Position numbers and translations under genes: made by a program. Positions 19,002 to 27,479 of a stretch of 64,000 nt of DNA are shown one piece after another. Numbering within the stretch: position 1 is the stretch's first letter; each line of letters starts with the position of its first letter. The notes beneath the pieces are model-generated. The model saw only the letters and a list, made by a program, of their open reading frames with translations. It ran no database searches and was not told the DNA's origin. The stretch lies in the NCBI RefSeq assembly GCF_007489285.1, contig NZ_VLIY01000019.1, positions 21,859 to 85,858 of the forward strand. Direction: 5' to 3'. The stretch comes from Skermania sp. ID1734. GTDB lineage: Bacteria; Actinomycetota; Actinomycetes; Mycobacteriales; Mycobacteriaceae.

Positions 19002-19483
19002 AGCGCGTCGTCCTGCTTCTCGCGCTCGCGGCGTCCGCTTGCACAGCAACCGATTCCGGCGTCGCCACCACGGCGCACCGGCCATCCGACTCCAGCTATC
19101 CGTGCGGCCTCGTGAACGTTTCCGACGTCGTCGCCGCGGTGGGTGCGGCCGGCGGCGAACGCGTTGGGTCGGGCGCGATTTGCCAATGGCGGCTCGACGC
19201 GCAATCGGGTGTCGTCGATGCGACGTTCGGTTGGTTCGTCAACGGTTCACTGGACCGCGAGCAGACGGTGAATTCCAGCCTCGGCTATTCCGTTGCGCCT
19301 GCGAAGGTTTCCTATCACCGGGCGATCAGCATCAGCCGCAGCGACGATCCCGGCACATGTGCGATGGCCGCCGACACCGACTCCGGCGTGGTCGAGTGGT
19401 GGATTCATTTCCGCGGGGATGCCAATAACCCGTGTGCAGCGGCACAAACGTTGACCGCCAAGACGTTGGACCTCGAACCGTGA
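18998..19483 (+). CDS. DUF3558-type lipoprotein, second of three
   Basis: 161 residues from GTG 18998, which overlaps the previous stop by 4 bp. The lipobox is ASAC. The mature domain has PCGLVNVSDVVAAVG and ICQWRLD, the same cysteine layout as the gene before it, so the two are paralogues of the DUF3558 kind. It overlaps the next gene by another GTGA. Confidence 0.82.
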   Translation: MKRVVLLLALAASACTATDSGVATTAHRPSDSSYPCGLVNVSDVVAAVGAAGGERVGSGAICQWRLDAQSGVVDATFGWFVNGSLDREQTVNSSLGYSVAPAKVSYHRAISISRSDDPGTCAMAADTDSGVVEWWIHFRGDANNPCAAAQTLTAKTLDLEP

Positions 19484-19938
19484 AGCCCGCCCGGATTGCC
19501 TTGAGCGCCTTGATTGCCGCAATGGCTGTTGGTTGCGCGTCGGCACCGCAGGCATCGCCGCCACCGGCTCCCACCACGACCACCACTACTGCCACTCGGC
19601 CGGCGTACCCCACCAGCGACCCCTACGTTGGGCAACCGCTGATCGACCATGTGCAGTGGACGACCACGCGCCAAGGCAAGCGGCTGATGATCTTCCCTAC
19701 CGAAGCCGGGCGAAAGGACCAGTTCCCGAGCGCCGTCGACCGGGCGTGGGCCGAGGTGGTGCGCCTGGCACCGGGTGCTGACACCCCCGGCATGTTCGAC
19801 CAGTTTCGCTGCCACTGGAATTGGGCGCGAGCGGTCGCACCGGACAAGCCGAGCTGGAACCTGGAGCCGTGGCGGCCGGCGGTGGGTTACGACGCGACCG
19901 TGCAGGCATTCTGCAATCCGGGCGGGCCGGAGGAGTAA
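19480..19938 (+). CDS. DUF2599-like lipoprotein, third of three
   Basis: 152 residues from GTG 19480. The lipobox is AVGC, followed by a Pro/Thr linker with a run of threonines. The C-terminal domain has FRCHWNWARAVAPDKPSWNLEPWRP, the usual DUF2599 signature. It ends the coupled lipoprotein trio; the copy 2 palindrome follows 21 bp later. The three products may act together at the cell surface; their function is unknown. Confidence 0.82.
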   Translation: MKPARIALSALIAAMAVGCASAPQASPPPAPTTTTTTATRPAYPTSDPYVGQPLIDHVQWTTTRQGKRLMIFPTEAGRKDQFPSAVDRAWAEVVRLAPGADTPGMFDQFRCHWNWARAVAPDKPSWNLEPWRPAVGYDATVQAFCNPGGPEE

Positions 19939-19959
19939 CCCGTGCCCGTGCCCGCCGCC

Positions 19960-20007
19960 CCCTGTGCGTGATTTTTCACCGCGGGCGGTGAAAAATCACG
20001 CACAGGG
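19960..20007. repeat. Dispersed palindrome, copy 2 (between convergent genes)
   Basis: A perfect inverted repeat of 23 bp per arm around GG, starting CCCTGTGCGTG and having an A followed by five T in the left arm (five A then T in the right arm). It lies between the lipoprotein trio and the convergent ctaG-like gene and could terminate both. Same family as copies at 6143, 39161 and 46906. Confidence 0.9.
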
Positions 20008-20027
20008 AGGGGCCACTGGGTCACCGT

Positions 20028-20936
20028 TCAGCGCCGGAACCGGTCCCGCAACTGCGGATCGTTCTCCCACCACAAACCGCTGGCCGGCGCGGCGTCGAAC
20101 TCCTCATCGAGTTCCTGATCCACCACGACCTCTTTGCGACGCTCATCGGAACTGAATGCCTGCAACAACATCAGCAACAGCGGCAGCCCGATCACATCGC
20201 CGAGGATCCACAGGATCCCCGCGCCGATGGTCTGGTCAGTACGCGGACTCGGCCCCCAGCCGCGTCCCGCGTAGTACGACGCGATCAGCACCGAGCCTTG
20301 CCAAAGCACCACACCGAGAATGCCGTCACCGAGGGTCTCGACCGTCGTGATGATCAGCGAAATCGCTTGCGAATAGCGGTGCGGCACCGGGTCGGCCTGC
20401 AACCTGGCGTAGTAGTAGCCGAAGCCGATGACCACGAGAAGTAACCGCGTCACCGCATCGACCACGCCGTTCTCCAGCAGCGTGCGATACCAACCCGTCA
20501 TGTACAGCAGCCAGGGCGTGAGCAGCATGGCCGCCGACGTGGTGATCGGGTGGACGAGACCGCGCGCGAACCCGGTGTCGAGCAATGCGTCCATCCGCGC
20601 TCGCGCCGGTTCGTCGAGCGCGTCGCGAAGCACGGTCAGCGGCTTGCCGAACGCCAGACACAGCGGGGCCAGCGACAGCAACAGCAGCACCTGCAGCGCC
20701 CGCACCCAGAACAGCGTGTCTGAGTACACCCCGAGGAAGCCCGAGCCCGCATAAAACCAGCACAGCAACCCGAATGCGAACACCGTCACGCGGATCCACG
20801 GGACGGTGCGGGCGCGACGCACCACCCCGAGCGCATAGGCCGCGCCGACACCGACGACGGCGACGGCAGTCGTCGGCTCGAATCGCCACGCCGTGAGCAC
20901 GGCACTCAAGGTGAGCGGGTCGGTCACTAATGCCAC
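20028..20936 (-). CDS. CtaG-family membrane protein (cytochrome c oxidase assembly factor)
   Basis: 302 residues with about seven membrane helices. It contains the CtaG/caa3_CtaG features AWRFEPTTAVAV, WFYAGSGFLGVYSDTLFWVR, ALQVLLLLSLAPLCLAFGKP and later DQTIGAGILWILGDV. Family members assist copper centre formation in haem-copper oxidases. The C-terminal tail is acidic and cytosolic. GTG 20936 or GTG 20927 is the start; neither has a strong ribosome-binding site. It is monocistronic, with a palindrome at its 3' end. Confidence 0.87.
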   Translation of the reverse strand: MALVTDPLTLSAVLTAWRFEPTTAVAVVGVGAAYALGVVRRARTVPWIRVTVFAFGLLCWFYAGSGFLGVYSDTLFWVRALQVLLLLSLAPLCLAFGKPLTVLRDALDEPARARMDALLDTGFARGLVHPITTSAAMLLTPWLLYMTGWYRTLLENGVVDAVTRLLLVVIGFGYYYARLQADPVPHRYSQAISLIITTVETLGDGILGVVLWQGSVLIASYYAGRGWGPSPRTDQTIGAGILWILGDVIGLPLLLMLLQAFSSDERRKEVVVDQELDEEFDAAPASGLWWENDPQLRDRFRR

Positions 20937-21106
20937 GCCGTAAGTATGCGCTTAGGCATTCAAACATATTGATCCCGAGTCTGTTTCGCCCGAATTGTTG
21001 TCCGGCTTGCCCGATCTGCACCGGTCTGATGTTTGATACCTGACGGTTTACTGAAGATCTCCGCCGATGGATTTTCCGACGCCCGATCGTCGGGATACTT
21101 GAACCT

Positions 21107-22423
21107 ATGGCACACCAATCCGCGCAGTGGTTGGCGGCGGCACGAGTGCTGCGCTGCGCCGGGTTTGGCGCTCGCGGCAGCGAGGTCGATGCCGCGGTGG
21201 GGAGTGATGTCGGAGCCCTGATTTCCGCGGCCCTGCAGACCGACCCGGAAAGCGATCCCGGCGCCCGGCGCACCCCGGTACCCACCTTTCCTGCGTTGCA
21301 GGCACCCGGCAAGGCCGCCGACATCGTTGCCCGCAAGCAACACAACAAGCAGGTGCAGTCGCAGCTCAGCACACTCACGGCGTGGTGGCTGCAGCGAATG
21401 GTCGCGGTGCAGCAACCGTTGCATGAGAAGCTGACCATGACCTGGCACAACCACTTTGCGACGTCGGTGCAGAAGGTCCGCGCGGCCGGATACATGGCCG
21501 CGCAGAATGCGAAGTTGCGTGCCGGCGCGCGTGGCGATTTCCGATCGCTGGCGTACGCAATGCTGACCGACGCGGCCATGCTGCGCTGGCTCGACGGCAA
21601 TCAGAACACGGCCAAGGCGCCCAACGAGAACCTTGCCCGTGAGTTCATGGAGCTGTTCAGCCTCGGCCATGGCAACGGCTACACCGAAACCGATGTGCGG
21701 CAAGGGGCGCGGGCGCTCACCGGCTGGACCATCCGGCCCGACGGGACGTCCGTGTTCAATCCGCGCCGGCACGACGGCGGCATCAAAACAGTGCTGGGCG
21801 TGACCGGTCCCCTGGATGCGCGCGGCTTCTGCGACGCCGTTCTCGACCACCCGAAGTCCGCCGGATACGTCGCCGGTTCGTTGTGGCAGCGGTTGGTGTC
21901 GGACACTCCGCCGTCGCCGGAAGCGCTGTCCCGACTGTTGGCTGCCTACGGCCCGAACCGAAATCTCGCGGCGCTGACCACGGCCGTTCTGACCGATCCA
22001 GATGTGCAGGCGGGGCGGACCTCGATCGTGCTGGGCCCGGTCGACTGGCTGGTCGGGGCTGTGCGCGGACTGCAGGTGCCGATCGATACCGAGGCCGAAG
22101 CGCTCACCCTGGCGAGTGTGCTGCGCAACCTTGGGCAGTTGCCGTTCTACCCGCCGAGTGTCGGCGGGTGGCCGCGCGGGCAGGCCTGGTTGTCCACCGC
22201 GGCGGCCGAGTTGCGGTTGCGCACGGCACAGCAGTTGACCGCACGGGCAGACCTCAGCGCCGTGTCGCAAGCAGCACGCAGCGACCGGGTGGACGCCGTG
22301 GGGCACCTGCTCGGGATCGGCGCCTGGAGTGATCGCAGTGCGGCGGTTCTCGCGCCGCACGTGTCAAACCCGGCGCAGCTCACCGCCATTGCGCTCAACA
22401 CGCCCGAATACTTGACCGTCTGA
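21107..22423 (+). CDS. DUF1800 family protein
   Basis: 438 residues with the family landmarks MTWHNHFATS and NENLAREFMELFSLGHG, the latter with the GYTETDV continuation, and a conserved SVGGWPRGQAWL near the C-terminus. DUF1800 proteins nearly always sit beside DUF1501 proteins, as here with an 11-bp gap. Function is unproven; an extracytoplasmic role is suspected for the pair, but I see no clear signal peptide on this partner. ATG 21107 has only a weak ribosome-binding site. Confidence 0.88.
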   Translation: MAHQSAQWLAAARVLRCAGFGARGSEVDAAVGSDVGALISAALQTDPESDPGARRTPVPTFPALQAPGKAADIVARKQHNKQVQSQLSTLTAWWLQRMVAVQQPLHEKLTMTWHNHFATSVQKVRAAGYMAAQNAKLRAGARGDFRSLAYAMLTDAAMLRWLDGNQNTAKAPNENLAREFMELFSLGHGNGYTETDVRQGARALTGWTIRPDGTSVFNPRRHDGGIKTVLGVTGPLDARGFCDAVLDHPKSAGYVAGSLWQRLVSDTPPSPEALSRLLAAYGPNRNLAALTTAVLTDPDVQAGRTSIVLGPVDWLVGAVRGLQVPIDTEAEALTLASVLRNLGQLPFYPPSVGGWPRGQAWLSTAAAELRLRTAQQLTARADLSAVSQAARSDRVDAVGHLLGIGAWSDRSAAVLAPHVSNPAQLTAIALNTPEYLTV

Positions 22424-22434
22424 AGGGGGCTGGT

Positions 22435-23631
22435 GTGGCGGATTTCGATCGACGCAAGTTCCTGCTCGGGGCTGGTGTGGCGAGTGCGCTCGGCCTGCTC
22501 GCCGGGGCGTCGGGCATCACCTGGGAGGAGTTGCACCGCAGCGCGGCCGGTCGTCCGCTGGCGGCGGGGACGTCAATCCTGGTGCTGCTGACCATGTATG
22601 GCGGCAATGATGGAATCAATACGGTTATTCCCTACGCCGACAATGCCTATCACGACGCGCGGCCGGATCTTGCGTACAAGCCCGAGGAGGTCTTGCACCT
22701 CGATTCGCAACTGGGACTGAATCCGGCGATGAAGGGCATGGCGCAGCTGTGGCAGGACAAGTCGCTGGCGATCGTGCGTGGTGTCGGCTATCCCAAGCCT
22801 GACCACAGCCATTTTCGGTCGATGGACATCTGGCAGACCGCCTCTCCTGATGAACCGGTGAACACCGGTTGGATCGGGCGCTGGCTCGACGCGACCGGTG
22901 ACGATCCGCTGCGCGCGGTGAACATCGGTTCGGTGTTGCCGCCGTTGGCGGTCGGGTCGAAGGCGACGGCTGCCGCGCTGGACGTCGGCGCGAAGGCGCT
23001 GCCCGCGGAATTGGCCACGGCGGCACGGGGGCTCGGGACCAGTTCGAGCGAGGACGGCACTGCCGAAGCGATGGTGTGTGCGTCGTACCGGGCCGAGCAG
23101 CAGGTGGCACACGCGCTGTCGTCAGTGCAGGTTGGTGCCAAGCCGGCGAAGGGCCGCAACGCGCTGACGGCGCAACTCGATGCGGTGGGCAAGTGTGTCA
23201 AGGCGGGGGTGCCGACGCGGGTGTACACGGTGAGCCTCAACGGGTTCGACACCCATGCCGACGAACGGTCCACCCAGCAGACGCTACTGGGCACGATGGA
23301 CAGCGCGGTCTCTGGTTTTCTGCGAGACATGGCGGGTGACGAGCGCGGTAAGCACGTTGTGCTGGTGGCATATTCGGAGTTCGGGCGCCGGGTGCGCGCG
23401 AACGCATCGCACGGGACCGATCACGGCACCGCGGGGCCGGTGTTCATCGCGGGCGCGCCGGTGCGCGGGGGTTTCTATGGTGACGAGCCGAGCCTGACCA
23501 ACCTCGACAACGGCGACCTCTACAGCACCGTCGACTTCCGTGACATCTACCACGAACTGGTCGGCAAAGTGCTCGGTGGTGACCCGGAGCCGGTGGTCGG
23601 TAGTGGCAGGAAGGATCTCGGGTTCCTGTAA
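22435..23631 (+). CDS. DUF1501 family protein with Tat-type leader
   Basis: 398 residues. The N-terminus has FDRRKFLLGAGVASALGLLAG, a twin-arginine signal, so the protein is probably exported folded. The body has VLLTMYGGNDGINTVIPYAD, HSHFRSMDIWQTA and FGRRVRANASHGTDHGTAGP, conserved in this alkaline-phosphatase/sulfatase-like family, with histidines and aspartates suited to metal binding. GTG 22435 follows GGGGGCT. It is in an operon with the DUF1800 gene. Activity unknown. Confidence 0.88.
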   Translation: MADFDRRKFLLGAGVASALGLLAGASGITWEELHRSAAGRPLAAGTSILVLLTMYGGNDGINTVIPYADNAYHDARPDLAYKPEEVLHLDSQLGLNPAMKGMAQLWQDKSLAIVRGVGYPKPDHSHFRSMDIWQTASPDEPVNTGWIGRWLDATGDDPLRAVNIGSVLPPLAVGSKATAAALDVGAKALPAELATAARGLGTSSSEDGTAEAMVCASYRAEQQVAHALSSVQVGAKPAKGRNALTAQLDAVGKCVKAGVPTRVYTVSLNGFDTHADERSTQQTLLGTMDSAVSGFLRDMAGDERGKHVVLVAYSEFGRRVRANASHGTDHGTAGPVFIAGAPVRGGFYGDEPSLTNLDNGDLYSTVDFRDIYHELVGKVLGGDPEPVVGSGRKDLGFL

Positions 23632-23639
23632 TTGCGGAA

Positions 23640-23705
23640 GTCACCCGCCAGTTGTCGTCGTGCTGCAGTCGATCGACTGCAGCACGACGACAACTGGCGG
23701 GTGAC
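23640..23705. repeat. 66-bp perfect palindrome, copy A
   Basis: Two 33-bp arms that are exact inverted copies. The centre is TCGATCGA, flanked by CTGCAG sites; the outer end is GTCACCCGCC. It starts 8 bp after the DUF1501 stop codon, so it may act as a strong terminator, but its length and perfection and the near-identical copy at 24785 suggest a mobile palindromic repeat. Confidence 0.92.
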
Positions 23706-23842
23706 CTCAGGGGAACGGAGACGACAAACGGCGGCGGCGGCGGTTAACACCGTTATCCACAGCACCGACGCAATCCCCAGATGGACTGAACACGCTGGTC
23801 GGCGCCGTTGAGTGCACTGTGCGATTCCGCACCATTGGGGGC

Positions 23843-24796
23843 ATGGACGAAGACCTGCCCGAATTGATCAGCCGCCGGGAGGCGCTGCAACGCGGTCTCA
23901 CCGACCACGAATTGCGTACGTTGTGCAGTCAGCGCAACCTGATTCGGCTTCGGTCAGGCCTCTATGTGCGCTCCGATACTGACCTCGGCTGCGAAGCCCA
24001 GCACCTCGCCCGCGCGCGATGCGTGCTGGCCAAGATGCCCGTCGACGCGGCCTTGAGTCACACATCGGCAGCGCTCGCGTTCGGCCTGCCGGTGTGGGGC
24101 GTTGACCTCTCGCTCGTACACGTCACTCGGCCTGGCGCAACCGGCCGCAAGACCAAGCAGACGTACATCCACAGTGCGGCGCTCGCGCCGGAACGGACCT
24201 GCGTTGTCGAAGGTATGCGGGTAACTGATCCCGCCAGAACCGTCGTCGACGTTTGCCGGACGTTGCCGCTGCAGGCCGCTGTCGTAATCGGTGACGCCGC
24301 CAAACGTCAACTGCTGGTGACGGACGGGACGCTGGCAGCATTGTTGGAGGAAAGCAGGGGCCGCTACGGGAATCCGGCCGCGCGTCGAGCGATCAAGTTT
24401 CTCGACGCCCGTAGCGAAAGCGTGGGCGAGTCCCGCAGCCGTGTGCTGATGCACCGTGCCGGAGTTCCGCCGCCACAGTTACAGGCCGAGGTGTTCAACG
24501 CGAGTGGGCATTGGCTCGCGAGAGTGGACTTTCTGTGGGAGAAGTTCGGTGTGATCGGCGAATTCGACGGCAAGGCCAAGTATCTGCGTGACCTGCCACC
24601 GGATGCAGCACCCGGCGACGTGGTAGTCGCCGAGAAACTGCGCGAAGACCGGTTGCGCGAGGCAGGCTGGAACGTCGTCCGCTGGACCTGGTCGGATCTC
24701 GAAAAACCAAGTGCGTTAGCGCGCCGTCTGGAACGCGGTTTCGCGCGCGGCAAACCTTTCCCGTCACGGGTGCGCCTGTGCGAAGTCGCCCGCTAA
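23843..24796 (+). CDS. AbiEi-type antitoxin-like protein with C-terminal DUF559/endonuclease-like domain
   Basis: 317 residues. The N-terminus (LISRREALQRGLTDHELRTL, then RLRSGLYV) is the winged helix typical of AbiEi-like proteins common in actinobacteria. The middle includes ALSHTSAALAFGLPVW. The C-terminal part (GEFDGKAKYLR, then EKLREDRLREAGWNVVRWTW) looks like a DUF559/Vsr-type nuclease fold with candidate catalytic Glu, Asp and Lys. No toxin partner is adjacent. ATG 23843 is likely, GTG 23819 possible. It is enclosed by 66-bp palindromes, and the stop codon lies inside the second one. Role in TA, defence or DNA repair is open. Confidence 0.75.
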   Translation: MDEDLPELISRREALQRGLTDHELRTLCSQRNLIRLRSGLYVRSDTDLGCEAQHLARARCVLAKMPVDAALSHTSAALAFGLPVWGVDLSLVHVTRPGATGRKTKQTYIHSAALAPERTCVVEGMRVTDPARTVVDVCRTLPLQAAVVIGDAAKRQLLVTDGTLAALLEESRGRYGNPAARRAIKFLDARSESVGESRSRVLMHRAGVPPPQLQAEVFNASGHWLARVDFLWEKFGVIGEFDGKAKYLRDLPPDAAPGDVVVAEKLREDRLREAGWNVVRWTWSDLEKPSALARRLERGFARGKPFPSRVRLCEVAR

Positions 24797-24850
24797 GTTG
24801 CGTCGTGCTGCAGTCGATCGACTGCAGCACGACGACAACTGGCGGGTGAC
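24785..24850. repeat. 66-bp palindrome, copy B
   Basis: The right 33-bp arm is identical to that of copy A. The left arm differs at a few positions and contains the last codons and the TAA of the AbiEi-like gene. It lies between that gene and the convergent GH76 gene. The central 40 bp or so remain a perfect palindrome. Confidence 0.88.
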
Positions 24851-24862
24851 CTCGAGAAAGAT

Positions 24863-25966
24863 CTAGTACCCGGCCGCACTCAAGTACGCCGCCGCCTCCA
24901 TCAGCATCCAGCCGCTTAACTGCACCGACAGATCACGCTCGGGCACCACACTGCTTTGCACGGTCCCGCCGCTGAACTGCGCCGCACCCGAATCCGCCGT
25001 AGGCATTCGTGCGGGAGTCGACCAATCAGCGCTGAACAACGGCAGACCATCCACCTGCTCACGATTGCGCCACGCAGATTCCGCGGACACCAGCACAATT
25101 CGCGCGGCGGCCGCGCGGGTGGACGGATCATCGGGCAGCATCACCGCCACGAACGCCAGGTAGCGCGCAAGAATGCCGTTGAACAGCCCCCCGTCACCGC
25201 CTCCGCCGCCGACGATCACCCTGTCCCGGGTCAGCCGGCTCCCCACCGCACCGACCAGCCTGGCCACCCGCATCGGGTGCTCCCCGTTCGGAATCCGCAG
25301 TGCCAGCTCGGTTTCGAGCCCGAGCACCACACCCTGACAGTAGGTGTACACCGCACGCTCGAGCGCATCGGCGCGATCGGGCCGGATTCCGTCGAGGATC
25401 ACATTCGTAGCTGGATCGCGCAACGTCGCGTCAATCCAGTCCGCCATCTCGACAGCGCGCGCCACATTCCCTGTGCGTGCCAACAGTATTCCGGCCGGAC
25501 CATTAGCTGGCGCGTTGTAGAAGTCGGACCCCCGACACCACGGGATTCCCCCGCCACGCTCGGGCGCCCACGCCCGATACATCTGCTCCGACAGCGTCCG
25601 CACCGGACGATCGAACGACAGTCGGGTAACCCGCTGGGCACGTTCGAGCGCGAGGCCCAACCACGCCATGTCGTCGTAGAAACTGCTGGTCCACCCGCTG
25701 ACATTGCGCAGCCGCTGGCCATGGGCCAGCCACTTGATCCGCTCCGTCCGTGCGGCAGTGGGTGCACGATATGCCGCGTCGACGGCGCAATCGATGAGAT
25801 GCGCCTGCCACCAATAGTTCCAGGGCCCGAACCACCGCTCGTCTCGCGTGGCCGGCCACCCGCACACGCCTAGCCTCGTCGACGGCACCGACCACACGCG
25901 TCGTAGATGGCGAGCCAGGATTGCGGCCTCGGCGGCGTCAGCACGGGCGGCCCATTCGGATGTCAT
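24863..25966 (-). CDS. Glycoside hydrolase family 76 protein, Rv0365c-like
   Basis: 367 residues, close to Rv0365c. The GH76 catalytic aspartate pair lies in SFYDDMAWLGLALE (Asp98-Asp99). ERGGGIPWCRG, FYNAPANGPA and VYTYCQGVVLGLETELA are further family blocks. GH76 enzymes cleave alpha-1,6-mannan; in mycobacteria the plausible substrates are mannose-containing glycans or glucan-like intermediates. No signal peptide is seen, which is odd for a wall mannanase and suggests a cytosolic role. It is the third gene of the SDR-SpoU-GH76 operon, 13 bp after the methyltransferase. Confidence 0.9.
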   Translation of the reverse strand: MTSEWAARADAAEAAILARHLRRVWSVPSTRLGVCGWPATRDERWFGPWNYWWQAHLIDCAVDAAYRAPTAARTERIKWLAHGQRLRNVSGWTSSFYDDMAWLGLALERAQRVTRLSFDRPVRTLSEQMYRAWAPERGGGIPWCRGSDFYNAPANGPAGILLARTGNVARAVEMADWIDATLRDPATNVILDGIRPDRADALERAVYTYCQGVVLGLETELALRIPNGEHPMRVARLVGAVGSRLTRDRVIVGGGGGDGGLFNGILARYLAFVAVMLPDDPSTRAAAARIVLVSAESAWRNREQVDGLPLFSADWSTPARMPTADSGAAQFSGGTVQSSVVPERDLSVQLSGWMLMEAAAYLSAAGY

Positions 25967-25979
25967 GTCGGCGATTGTG

Positions 25980-26642
25980 TCACCAAGCCTTTCCTAGATC
26001 GGCGTGCTGGCGCACCCACGTGTGCATCGCGATCCCCGCGGCCACCCCCGCATTGATACTGCGGGTCGAGCCGAACTGTGCGATCGAAACGGTCAGCGCA
26101 GCAGCCTCTTTGGCATGATCGGTCACCCCTGGGCCCTCCTGCCCGAACAGCAGTATGCACTCCCGCGGCAACTGCGCCGTCTCAATAGGCACCGATCCGG
26201 GCACGTTGTCCACCGCGACGATCGTCAGACCTTGCAGCGCAGCGAATTCCGCCAATGCGGCGGTGTCGGGATGGTGCACGATCCGTTGATACCGATCGGT
26301 CACCATGGCACCGCGCCGATTCCACCGGCGCCGGCCCACAATGTGCACCGCGGCGGCCGCAAACGCGTTGGCCGTGCGCACCACCGTCCCGATGTTCGCG
26401 TCGTGCCCGAAGTTCTCGATCGCGACATGCAGCGGGTGCCGCCGCCGATCAATGTCGGCGATGATGGCCTCGCGCGTCCAATACCGGTAGGCGTCAACGA
26501 CATTGCGGCGGTCACCGTGTGCGAGGAGCTCGGGGTCCAGGCGCGGGTCGTCGGGCGGCGGTTCGTCGTGCTCGACGCTCCACGGGCCAACCCCATGAGT
26601 TTCGGTCCCCCACTCGGTGGGTCCGGGTAATTCGTCGCTCAC
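25980..26642 (-). CDS. SpoU/TrmH-family RNA 2'-O-methyltransferase, Rv0380c-like
   Basis: 220 residues with the three SPOUT motifs: NFGHDANIGTVVRTANAF, ILLFGQEGPGV and STRSINAGVAAGIA. These form the trefoil-knot SAM site for 2'-O-methylation of tRNA or rRNA. The frame is open further upstream, but GTG 26642 overlaps the SDR stop as GTGA and gives the expected length. The acidic N-terminal 45 residues precede the catalytic domain. The target nucleotide cannot be told. Confidence 0.9.
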   Translation of the reverse strand: MSDELPGPTEWGTETHGVGPWSVEHDEPPPDDPRLDPELLAHGDRRNVVDAYRYWTREAIIADIDRRRHPLHVAIENFGHDANIGTVVRTANAFAAAAVHIVGRRRWNRRGAMVTDRYQRIVHHPDTAALAEFAALQGLTIVAVDNVPGSVPIETAQLPRECILLFGQEGPGVTDHAKEAAALTVSIAQFGSTRSINAGVAAGIAMHTWVRQHADLGKAW

Positions 26643-27424
26643 GCCAGGCTCAGCACCTGATTGATTGCTCGGGTGACAAACGGCGGCGAGAACTGGGCCG
26701 CCAGCGCAAACAGCTTGGCGGGCAGGCCGACTCGATAGTGCACGGTCGGCAGCAGCGACCGTTTCGGGTGGGTGGCGTCCCAGATCGACTTCGCCACATC
26801 TTCCGGCGTCAAATGCACCCCGAGCGAGCGGGTGCTGGCCGTGTCCACCCCGTTCAGCATCCCGGTCTGCACGAACAGCGGCCACATGGCGATCACGCGA
26901 ATGTCATGCGGGCGCCACTCCAGGTTCAACGCCTCGGTCAGGCCGCGCAGCGCGAACTTGGTGGCGCTGTAGGTGGCCAACTCGGGCTGGCCGTAGATGG
27001 CCGAGGCAGAACAGAGGTTGACCACCTGCGCGCCGCCCGTCTCCTTCAAGTAGGGGAACGCGGCCCGCGCGCCATAGACAGCCCCCGCGAAGTTGACGTC
27101 GATCATTCGCTTGTGGGTCGCCACGCTCATTTCGGCGAACTGCCCGGCGCTCAAGACGCCGGCATTGTTGATGAGGATGTCCAGTCGACCAGCCTCGACG
27201 GCGAATTCCCTGAGCACCCGGTCCCAGTGCGCCGGATCCGCCACGTTGAGCACCCCGAGCAGAGCGCTACCGCCGACTGCCTCGATGTCGGTACGCAGCT
27301 TCTCGAGCCCGGCGACATCCACGTCGAACCCACCGACCAGATAGCCGCGGCGGGCATATTCTAAGGCTGTCGCTTTGCCGATGCCGGCCGCAGCGCCGGT
27401 GATGAACACGGTCGGTTTTGTCAT
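26639..27424 (-). CDS. Short-chain dehydrogenase/reductase
   Basis: 261 residues, classical SDR: TGAAAGIG at 10-17, NNAG near 87-90, catalytic Ser in NLCSASAIYG and YSATK. A hydrophobic, basic C-terminus may associate with membranes or lipids. The NAD(P) choice is not decided by sequence; Asp after the second strand (GFDVDV) favours NAD. First gene of the operon with the SpoU and GH76 genes. Substrate unknown. Confidence 0.9.
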   Translation of the reverse strand: MTKPTVFITGAAAGIGKATALEYARRGYLVGGFDVDVAGLEKLRTDIEAVGGSALLGVLNVADPAHWDRVLREFAVEAGRLDILINNAGVLSAGQFAEMSVATHKRMIDVNFAGAVYGARAAFPYLKETGGAQVVNLCSASAIYGQPELATYSATKFALRGLTEALNLEWRPHDIRVIAMWPLFVQTGMLNGVDTASTRSLGVHLTPEDVAKSIWDATHPKRSLLPTVHYRVGLPAKLFALAAQFSPPFVTRAINQVLSLA

Positions 27425-27479
27425 ACCGGCAAGCGTATGTGCAGCACCGAATGGCTCGATCGACCAGTAGGAGCGTCAC

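Noticed and set aside
23640..24850. Palindromes considered as CRISPR repeats
   Set aside because: Only two copies 1.1 kb apart with a gene between them and no spacer array; no cas genes in the window.
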